DNA of 64,000 nt, taken from positions 30,639,120 to 30,703,119 of the forward strand of contig NC_053145.1 of assembly GCF_016808335.1 (NCBI RefSeq), in the 5' to 3' direction. Made by a program: the position numbers and the translations under genes. Numbering within the stretch: the stretch's first letter is position 1; every line of letters begins with the position of its first letter. Source of the DNA: Panicum virgatum (Eukaryota; Streptophyta; Magnoliopsida; Poales; Poaceae). This document shows, piece after piece, positions 55,681-64,000 of the stretch. Below the pieces are notes generated by a model. That model worked only from the letters and a program-made list of their open reading frames with translations. It was not told where the DNA came from and searched no databases.

Positions 55681-57920
55681 ATGGCCGGTGAGAAGGTTGA
55701 TCCCAAGGTAGATGCAACTCCCATCGACATCAAGTATGAAGACATATCTGAGGAGACGCGCAAGCAATTCGAGACTGTGTTCCAGAAGGAACAGGAGGAT
55801 GCCAAGAATAGATTGCTTGCATGCTTCGGGAAGACTCGGCAAGGCATGTTCAAGAAGGAGGAATTCAGCATGCCCACATTTGCACCGCCACCGCCGAACC
55901 CATATACTACGGCTACAGCTGCTGCTTCATCTGCTTCCACTCCAAGTGAGGTAAGTTTTACCTTCGATTCTATTAAGCAGTTCGTCGATGCTTTTTTGAG
56001 TAGATTCGAACAGTCCCAAAAACTTACACAAGATATACTTTTGAACTTGAGTGTGCAAAACAAGGGTAAAAATCCTGTCAGTAAATATTCCAATTTTTCC
56101 CTTAACCCTTGTCTTTCGGCCGCACCTTCAGAGAATTTTCAGTATGGGATGCCGCCGAATTACTTCGCGGGACAGACGCCCCCGCCAGGCTCAGTTCGGC
56201 CGTCCAGGGCCGAACCGGTTAGATCGGTCGCACCGACTGGTCAGACCGAAGCCCCGGTGGGTGGACCGATCAAACCGCTCACTCAGATCGGTCAGACCGG
56301 TGCTATGGTGCTCAGATCTGCATCACAGTCACAAGTCACGCCTCCTCCTGCTTCGGCTGATTATAGCCTGGAGCGAGAATTGGCAAATTTTGTGCCGCCG
56401 TATACGACAAAGTCGTACGGTGAACCCCCTTTTCCTCCACCGTTGCCCAGGGATGTTTGGGATGATTGGCTTAGGGCCAATCCGCAGTATGCCGCACAAA
56501 CGATGTCCACTACTGATCCTACGACACATCATTTTGGCCAAACATCTACGGGTAACTATGAGGCCGATCTTGCTAGGATGAGAGAAGATCTGGTCGATAT
56601 GTTTAAAGAAAAACTTGGTTTTGTTGCAGGTAGGAGTCGGCTATATCGTAGGCCGTATGTTGATGTGTTTGATTTGATTCCTTACCCCACTGGTTGGCAT
56701 GTTCCCGATTTCATCAAGTTTAGTGGTGATGATAACCGATCCACTTGGGAGCATATTAGCCAATATATTGCTCAACTTGGAGAAGTCGGTTCTAGCAAGT
56801 CTTTGCGCGTTCGCATGTTTTCTTTATATTTGACTGGAACGGCTTTTTCTTGATTTGTGTCGTTAGCTCCCAACTCGATTCGTTCTTGGGATGAATTAAA
56901 GCAAAAGTTTCATGATCACTTTTATAATGGAGATAACAAAACTAAATTGACGGATTTGACATCGGTTAGATAGGGTAGAGACGAGTCTATCCAAGAATAC
57001 TTTAAGAAGTTTAAAGACACGCTTTCTGAGAAGGATTTGGTTGACTTGGCTCTTGCGGGTTTACGTTCTAGTTATATAGAGAAGCTTGATGGTTCGAGTT
57101 TTTATTCTATAAATCTGCTTCAGGCTAAAGCTTTGAGTCAAGAAAATAAATTTAAAAAAGAAAAATATACCTACAAGTCCCATCGTTCAAACACTCATGT
57201 TGTTGATTATGATTCCGATTCATCGGACGATAAGGACAAAGAGGTATATGCTGCTGAGTTTGTTTGGCCCGCCTCAACCAAACCACCTACTTGTACATCT
57301 CTTAAGCCGACTCAAAAGAATCGGCAAGAGGAGATGAAGTTTACTTTCAATGTGTCCAAGTGCGATCGCATTTTTGATGAATTATTACGTCTTGGGCATT
57401 TGGAAGTTACTCATATTATACCGCTGCTTGAGGAGCTAAAGCGGCGCGCTTATTGTAAATTTCATAATTCTTCATCTCATGCAACTAATGATTGTAATGT
57501 GTTTCGTCAACAGGTACAATCGGCCATAAATTAAGGACGATTGGCCTTTCCGGAGATAAAGATAGATAAATCTCTGTTCCTAGTTCATACCATTGATCTC
57601 ACCAATACAAAGGTGCTGATTCGGCCGGATCAAGCCGAAGGGGCAAAAGGCAAGAACATGATCATTGGTGATGAAAGGTCGTTGACTGTTGATAACAAGA
57701 TTCTGGCCAGGGAGATGATTCAGGAGAAGACTCCTGATGGGAAGAAGAATAAGAGGATCATACTTAAGCCTCGCACGCTTGGGGGGGCAAGAGGGTTCTT
57801 CTTCAACCGACCAGTCTGCTGTTCAGCTGAGACCGGTCAGACCGGTTTCTCCGACCGGTCAGACCGCCCTGGTGGTCAGCCCCGGACATTCAAGCCGAAG
57901 CGTCCTGAAGTGGGTACATA
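55681..57920 (+). pseudogene. gag of the Tat-like Gypsy element
   Basis: Starts at ATG 55681 (MAGEKVDPKVDATPI). It passes through LLACFGKTRQGMFKK and a Pro/Thr-rich linker with RPSRAEPVRSVAPTGQTEAP, the coding form of the GACCGGTC repeat. The capsid-type part DLIPYPTGWHVPDFIKFSGD, FSLYLTGTAF, SWDELKQKFHDHF and EYFKKFK follows. A zinc-knuckle-like CKFHNSSSHATNDC lies near 57460. Stops occur at 56851, 56971 and 57532. The product would be a capsid protein binding the element's RNA. It is too damaged to function. Confidence 0.8.
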
Positions 57921-58934
57921 GAAGACTAATTAGCCAAAGGTGCAGGGCAGGGTTGCAAATCAGAAGCCCTATTTGGACAATTGTTGAATAAGTACTCAAA
58001 GGCCATTCAAACCAATCGGCCCCTAAAAAAGAGACCGAGGTCACCTCCGTGTCACGGCGCACCTTCATCTCCTAGGGGAGAATCAAGCAAGCGCAGGGGT
58101 GATGTGGTTACCTTGTTCCCTCCTCAGCACACACAGCCGATGTATGTTACAATGCCATGGGCTCCACCGGCGTCGGATTCTCAGTTTCTCGCATGGGAGA
58201 ACAGAGGATTTTGGATGCAATGCTATCCGATGCCGTATCCACCACACTTCCAGGGGGAGGGAAGCTCCAAAGGACCTGTATCTGACAGGTTGAAGCAGTC
58301 GGTTCACGACCGATTGGGTCAGCACCAATCTGGTCAGGGGCAGAACCCCGGACCGGTCAGACCGGTCTACCCCAACCGGTCTGACCGGTCTCAGCAGAGG
58401 CCGGTCCAATTTCGTCCCGTGCGCCAAGAATACCGTGTCAAGGAAAAGAAAGACGAACCAGTGCCAATGCAAGTTGATTCTGAGAAGGCTCCAGCTGCAA
58501 AGGTTGTGCAAATTGAAGACGAAAAGGGCAAAGCTCATGATGCACAAGAAGGACAGGTGATCGTTGAGAAACCGGTCAATGTTTCTCAGAAGCTTGTGTT
58601 GGCCAATGATCATGAGGCCAGCAGCAGCAACCTTAAAGACCAAGACAAGGAGAAGTACTTCCAGCCTAGGTGGTGTCCACTGGGTTATCACATACTCAGA
58701 AGAGGAGGTTGCAGCGTCTTCGCCGCCAAGAACAGAAGGAAAAGGAGGCAGAGAAGTTGAGAGATGAGCAGTTCGACAAGTACAGACCAAGGATCCCTCA
58801 AGGCAAGGTGTGGCAGGTCAAGGCAGCTGACCAGCCCACTGGACCAATCGGACCGCTCCAGCCGACCGGTCAGACCGGTGTCCCGAACCGATCTGACCGC
58901 TCAGAGCAACCGGTCAGACTGGTCGACCCTGAAC
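57921..58934 (+). pseudogene. gag-protease linker region of the Gypsy element
   Basis: A low-complexity Pro/Gln/Arg-rich frame (57981-58760) holds the repeat GPVRPVYPNRSDRS. It shifts near 58680 to HTQKRRLQRLRRQEQKEKEAEK (split here by frame choice) and ends at the hAT insertion. No catalytic motif is seen. Such spacer regions are usual in Tat-like elements. Confidence 0.6.
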
Positions 58935-59892
58935 TAATGATGGCAATGGGTCGGGTTCGGTTCGGGTGGAGTGTCTGGGCACCCAAAACCGAAACCCGAA
59001 CTTCAAACCCGAACCCGACCCGAACTTCAATTCGGGTTAAAATTCATCCCCAAAACTGAAACCCACGGATACCCGAAACTCGACAGATAATCCGAAACCC
59101 GAGCTTCCTGAATTCCCCACTCAGATCCAGTCGGCATGCATGATGAATCATCTGCTCATTCCTCCACTCCAATTTCAGGCGGCCAGCAGGCAGATGAAAC
59201 ACGAGCTCTTCCCCTCCTCTGAAAATAACTTCAATCCAAGAACATATCGTGCTTTCCCAATCCTGGTCTGCGTGTGTCACTGCGGTCGCAGCCCGGGGCC
59301 TCTGTGCGGGACTGCGGGGCGGGGTGTGGGCGGCCTCCGTGCGGGGCGCCGGGGCGAGTTGCGGGCGACCTCCATGCGGGGCGCCGGGCGAGATGCAGGC
59401 GGCCGCCAGCCCTCCGCTGTGCGGTGTGCGAGGCGCGGGCGGAGGGCAGCCACGGCCTCCATGCGGCGTCCGCGGCCTCCATGTGGCGTCCGCTCGGTGC
59501 TAGCACTCGCTGGGGGCTGGATGCGGGGCGAGGGCGCGGGGGCGCGGGGTCGGGGCGAGGCCGCGAGTGGGTGGCCGCTCCGCCGACTGGGCAGGCGCCG
59601 CCGGGAGGGATGAGTGTGAGGGGTCAGGGGTGAGGCGTGAGGGTGAGGGTATGAGGGAGAGAGAGGATGGATGGGTTATATACCTAGGGTTGTTACTAGG
59701 CTTTTGCTGGGTTGATTTGTTTCGGAGGTCCAACTGAGCTCTACGGGTACAACTGAGAATCCACCCCAAACCCGAAATATTTCGGGTATCCGAACCCGCA
59801 AAACCGTGGGCGAAAATCAAAACCCGAACCCGAAACCCGGAAACCCAAAACCCGCGGATATCCTCCCCAAACCCGATCCGCTGCCATCCTTA
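58935..59892. mobile_element. Ac-like hAT element (958 bp) in the Gypsy pol
   Basis: 8-bp target duplication CCCTGAAC (58927-58934 and 59893-59900). Inverted ends TAATGATGGCAATGGGTCGG and TAAGGATGGCAGCGGATCGG (read from the right) match the hAT element at 47305. Subterminal ACCCGAACCCGAAAC repeats are shared too. The inner part (59260-59620) is GC-rich but different from that of the other copy. No transposase frame was found. Confidence 0.9.
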
Positions 59893-59900
59893 CCCTGAAC

Positions 59901-60496
59901 CTGAGCAGAAGGCCGAAGAAGTCATCTCCGCTTCGGCTACTGGCGTATCAAAGGTTCCAGTAGCTCCCCCGGCAGCAGAGGACGAGGAGTTGGTGGATTA
60001 CGAGGTTTCTCCGGAACACACGAACATGGAGATCAATGTTGTGTGTTTTTCTGATGACTATTGGGCGATTCCGGAGGAGGAGACAGCAAATCTGGATTTT
60101 GGGCCCCGCGAAGCTATATTTCAGAAGCCCAAGGATTCAGACAACAACTTGAAGGCTCTCTATGTGAGGGGGCACATCAACGGAAAGCCAGTTTCTAGTA
60201 TGCTTGTGGATAGCAGGGCAATTGTCAACTTGATGCCCTATTCACTTTACAAGAAGCTCGGCGGGACGGACGAAGAACTCATCAAGACGAACATGACGGT
60301 CAGCGGCGTTGGAGGAGGTGATCCCATTCGTGCCAAGGGGCTTGCTTCGATGGAATTGACCATTGGGAGCAAGACGGTTGCTACGGCGTTCTTCGTCTCC
60401 GAGGTGCAAGGTAACTTCAACCTCATACTTGGACGTGATTGGATTCATGCCAATCAATGTGTACCATTTTTCTTGCATCAATATCTTATTCAGTGA
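59901..60496 (+). pseudogene. Gypsy aspartic protease
   Basis: The retropepsin region reads KALYVRGHINGKPVSSMLVD, then SRAIVNLMPYSLYKKLG, and ends LILGRDWIHANQCVP. The catalytic Asp is present, but the following DSG/DSR position has Arg for Gly, which should harm the flap-side geometry. The frame stops at 60494 and continues after it in the same frame. The protein would have cut the polyprotein in the particle. Confidence 0.8.
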
Positions 60497-61071
60497 ATCG
60501 GCGATGAAGTCGAGGTTGTGCATGGTGATACCTCTTCTTTCATTGGGACCGCCGATTCCGAGCTCATTGGTGCGCACGATCACATCAAGTGTTTATCAGG
60601 CCTGGACTTGACCGATTACGACTTGATCAGTTTCACCAGGGAGGGTTTTGTCTCTGCAGTCCTAAAGCCGATGGAGAATCGGCTACACTTACTTCTGTGA
60701 TGCAGCAGGGCAACGACACAGAGCTGACCAGATAGACCGCTTTCTCTGACCAGTCAGACCGGCCGAAGCCGACCGGTCAGACTGGTGCACCAGACTAGTC
60801 AGACCAGTCCAGCGCAGACTGGCTGCAGCAGCGCATCGAGCATTATCGGGACAAGGCGAACGATATGTGCGAGGCTATTGAAGACTTGGATGACTTAGAC
60901 AAGTTAGGCCAAGGTTTTATGTCGACTGATCCTTTAGAAAAGGTAGATATTGGAGATGGCTCTATTCCTAGGCCGACTTTTGTAAATGCAAACTTATCAG
61001 ATGATTGTAAAGACGATTTAATAAAGTTATTGTAAGAATATGTTGATTGTTTTGCATGAGAATATTCTGAG
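60497..61071 (+). pseudogene. protease-RT spacer of the Gypsy element
   Basis: Contains EVEVVHGDTSSFIG, then more GACCGGTC/TCAGACTGGT repeats (60745-60825), in broken frames. No motif besides. Confidence 0.5.
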
Positions 61072-62439
61072 ATGCCTGGTTTGAGTCGTGATCTGGTTGA
61101 GCATCGGATGCTGATTAAGGCCAGTTTTAGACCTTATAAACAACCTTCTAGGCGTTTTAATCCTGTTATGTATGATCGAATAAAAGAAGAAATTAATCGC
61201 TTATTAGATGCTGGATTTATTCGGTCCTGTCGTTATGCGGAGTGGATCTCTAATATTGTGCCCGTTGAAAAGAAAGATTCCGACAAGATTAGATTATGTA
61301 TTGATTTTAGAGATCTTAATAAAGCTACTACTAAAGGTGAATATCCTATGCCTATAGCCGATATATTGATCAATGAAGCTTCTGGACATCGTGTTATCAG
61401 TTTTCTTGATGGTAATGTGGGTTACAATAACATATTCATGGCCGAAGAAGATACGTCTCAAACGGCCTTTAGATGTCCTGGTAATGTGGGTTGTTATGAC
61501 TTTTGGATTGAAGAATGCTGGTGCTACTTATCAAAGGGCTATGAATTTGATCTTTCATGATTTAATTGGCATTATATTGGAGATCTATATTGATGATATT
61601 GTGATTAAATCGGCTGGCTTGAGTCAACATTTGGCTGATTTGAGACTTGCTCTTGAAAGGATGTGTCAGTATGGATTGAAGATGAACACACTCAAGTGTG
61701 CTTTTGGCGTATCGGCTGGGAAGTTCTTGGGCTTCATTATTCATGAGAAGGGCATAGAGATTGATCCAAAAGGAATTGAAGCCATGAAGAAAGTAGAGGC
61801 TCCTACTTGCAAGAAAGACATGCAAAAGTTTCTGGGCAAGGTGAATTACTTGAGAAGGTTTATATCTAATTTGTCCGGAAAGATAGATGCTTTTACTCAT
61901 ATTCTTCGGTTGAAGAACGAGGCTGAATTTACTTGGGGAGCAGAATAGCAAGAGGCTTTTGAGAAGATCAAGAAGTATTTGTCTTCACCACCGGTTCTCA
62001 AGGCACCTAGAAGGGGTATTCCTTTTAGACTTTATGTGGCTGCAGAAGACAAAGTTATTGGTGTTGTTTTGACTCAAGAAACCGAACAAAAGGAGCATGT
62101 TATCACATATGTTGGCCGACGGCTTATTGATGCGGAAACAAGGTATACATTTATGGAGAAATTATGCTTATCATTATATTATGCTTGTACTAAGTTGAGG
62201 CATTATCTTTTATCAAGTACTTGCATAGTTACTTGTCAAACCGATGTTATTAAGCATATGCTACAAAAGCCGATTTTGAGTGGAAGAATCGGAAAATGGG
62301 CTTATGCGCTTGTTGAGTATGATTTGGCCTATGAGTCTTTGAGAGCTATTAGAGGCCAAATTGTAGCGGATTTCATTGTTGAACATCGGATTAGTGATGA
62401 GCATGATTTGAAAATCGGCTATGTTACTTGCACACCATG
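61072..62439 (+). pseudogene. Gypsy reverse transcriptase and RNase H
   Basis: RT motifs in order: EEINRLLDAGFIRSCRYAEW, KIRLCIDFRDLNKAT, a frame shift near 61500, then GLKNAGATYQRAMN and the catalytic YIDDIVIKS (about 61590). KFLGFIIHEKGIEIDPKGIE and FLGKVNYLRRFI follow. After a stop at 61946, RNase H starts with PFRLYVAAEDKVIGVVL and runs to IRGQIVADFIVEH, where the incoming LTR cuts it shortly after. It is a Gypsy enzyme by the IDFRDLN and YIDD contexts. Confidence 0.9.
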
Positions 62440-63886
62440 TGTCGGGTATCACAATTAGGGACACCCTAATCGGGGTACTAAGACCGCTTTTAAAAACACA
62501 AACACCTGTTAAGGCAACTAAGCCCACGGCCCCCTTCCAATCTAGAAGAAAGGAAACGACTCAATAAAGCCCAGCAGCGGCCCATTCACATCCCCCTCAA
62601 ACCCGCGGAACGATCTCCGCCTCGCTCGAGGGTCCCTCTCGGGCCCACTGGACAATCTCCGCCTCGCTCGAGGGTAGCGGACCTACCCTCGAGCGGTGAC
62701 TCATTATCCGCCTCGCTCGAGGGCTCCCTTCGGGACCCTCGATCACGCACGCACCTCCGCCTCGCTCGAGGGTAGCGGATCTACCCTCGAGCGGTGACTC
62801 ATTCTCCACCTCGCTCGAGGCCTTCTCTCAGCACAAGGGACAAACGGCCCCGCCGCCCAACCGCTCGCCGTACGAAGGCATTGAAAGCTAGCCACTCTGC
62901 CACGGCTCAAAGGACATGCGGCGTCTGGCCACCACTCCCACAGTGGATGTGACCGGGGTCCCATCCGCTGACTTCAGTCACTGCTCCGCCGTCCCAGAGG
63001 CGGTAGCAGCACTGTGGGACATGCGACGCGGGACAAGACGGGTCCGGCACTACTCCCGTTACTATTCTGCCGACACCGACCATCCGGACTCACCTCCCAC
63101 TGGGGAAGGGGTCCGGCGATGTCACGTGTCCTTCCAAGAGGGGCACTCAGCATGCACAAGTGGAGTCCAGGACCGCCGCGCGTCTCCCGGACCTCCTAGT
63201 GTGCACGCCCGCACTCCGACCGGGGGGCCCGGGGCCGCCACGCACCCCGCTGCCGCTGGTGCATGCGGGACTCTAGTCCGCAGGGCCCACCGAACGCCAC
63301 CGCGCCGTATATGGAAGACCACACATCGGCGACGCGCGCCGCCTACAGGGACACTGCAGGACGACCGGCGTGATCCTCGCAAAACCGAGGACGAAATCCA
63401 GGATGACAGCGATGCGCGCCGCCTTCCCACAGTGTACTTCCTACAGTGTCCAACCACTGTACCCCCGCGATTCAGGGGAAAACGACGACTTCCATGCCCC
63501 CACTCATGTGCACCGCCCCTTCTTGTGACTATAAAAGGAGGTGGTGGGCTTCCTTTAGCCGGGTGGTTGGTAGCGGGCTCTCTGGCTTCTGTCTCCCAAG
63601 AGAACTCTCAGCACTACTGAGCACTCATCTCAACCGACTCCACTCCTAGCAGAGACTTGGGAGCTTCCCTCCCTCTCTCGCCTCGCTTGTATCCCCTACT
63701 ACAAGCACTCCGGGTGCAAGATAATACAGTGCCCTCGCACACCCCCTTTGCTGGACGTACGGCCCCGCGGCCGGAACCAGGATAAACCGAGCGTTACTGT
63801 GATTGCCTCTTGCATTATCATCTGGGACGAGGAAACACGCAACATTTACTAATTGGGATCCAGCCCCCCAGGTCGGGACACCGACA
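62440..63886 (+). repeat. 5' LTR of a second Gypsy-type element (1447 bp)
   Basis: Runs from TGTCGGGTATC to GACACCGACA, with inverted TGTCGG/CCGACA ends. It has repeated CTCCGCCTCGCTCGAGGG units (62611-62820) and a TATA box (TATAAAA, 63530-63536), predicting RNA start near 63560. The stretch after it, GTTGGCGCGCCAGGTAGGGG (63887-63906), is the primer site. The element is inserted in the RNase H of the older Gypsy element and continues beyond the window. Confidence 0.9.
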
Positions 63887-63951
63887 GTTGGCGCGCCAGG
63901 TAGGGGAACTGCGTGACTTTTTTCTCTCTTTTTCTCATTTGATCTTCAGGG

Positions 63952-64000
63952 ATGGCGGGCAGATCCAACCCATACCCTATGGGTGTTTCGGATCCGTTCC
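63952..64000 (+). CDS. start of a retrotransposon gag, cut by the window end
   Basis: ATG at 63952 opens a frame (MAGRSNPYPMGVSDPF) that stays open to the window end. Its position 65 bases after the LTR end suggests the gag of the second Gypsy-type element, but too little is visible to prove the family. Confidence 0.4.
   Translation, partial: MAGRSNPYPMGVSDPF

Larger units (their letters stand above)
55147..62439 (+). mobile_element. Gypsy (Tat-like) retrotransposon, 5' part, decayed
   Basis: 5' LTR, primer region, gag, protease, RT and RNase H follow in Gypsy order. Integrase and the 3' LTR are not in the window because another Gypsy element is inserted at 62440. CACTG (55142-55146) is the left half of the expected target duplication. 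A hAT element sits in pol (58935-59892). The gag type and the long region between gag and protease fit the Tat/RIRE2 side of Gypsy, by family knowledge rather than any alignment. Confidence 0.85.

Overview
The window is nuclear DNA of a grass, most probably a panicoid. Two intact intron-containing genes have the sequence and exon layout of the grass SWEET4 sugar transporters. Everything else is grass-type mobile DNA: Tourist and hAT MITEs, CACTA (En/Spm) elements, Copia and Gypsy LTR retrotransposons, a Helitron and LINE remnants. No rRNA gene, canonical tRNA gene or CRISPR array was seen.

Layout. 1-1280 is GC-rich sequence without a supportable gene. 1281-2370 is a MITE split by a 763-bp Helitron. 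2405-2660 is a CACTA end. 2697-3041 is a stretch homologous to the promoter of the second SWEET4 gene. 3069-9895 holds LINE pieces, a 5'-truncated Copia element and a putative solo LTR. Two small MITEs follow, then SWEET4 copy 1 (12043-14058) and a tandem duplication in its 3' flank. A Copia element (15372-25382, 5-bp target duplication) separates the two SWEET4 genes. It contains a complete non-autonomous Gypsy-like element (17173-20111) and a solo LTR (23033-23438). 25388-28990 holds a Gypsy pol relic, a short tandem duplication and a CACTA MITE. SWEET4 copy 2 is at 29477-31210.

31990-34976 is a truncated CACTA element. 35529-46155 is a 10.6-kb CACTA element with 19-bp terminal inverted repeats, a 3-bp target duplication, a decayed TNP2-type transposase and a second gene ending in a ULP1-like protease. 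46296-47046 is a tandem array with a monomer of about 146 bp. 47058-49440 is a LINE 3' end cut up by three DNA transposons, one of which carries a proline-rich reading frame that may be a captured gene piece. 49441-52884 has no confident gene beyond a LINE relic. 52885-55146 holds a solo LTR, a CACTA MITE and another LINE relic. 55147-62439 is a Tat-like Gypsy element with broken gag and pol, itself hit by a hAT element and, inside its RNase H domain, by the 5' LTR of another Gypsy element (62440-63886) that runs off the window.

The only genes likely to serve the plant are the two SWEET4 copies, which should move hexose across the plasma membrane. The main biological interest is this tandem pair and how transposons have reshaped its flanks, including an apparently displaced promoter block. 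A second theme is related elements of different ages, including a likely autonomous/non-autonomous Gypsy pair sharing LTR ends and a GACCGGTC palindrome repeat.
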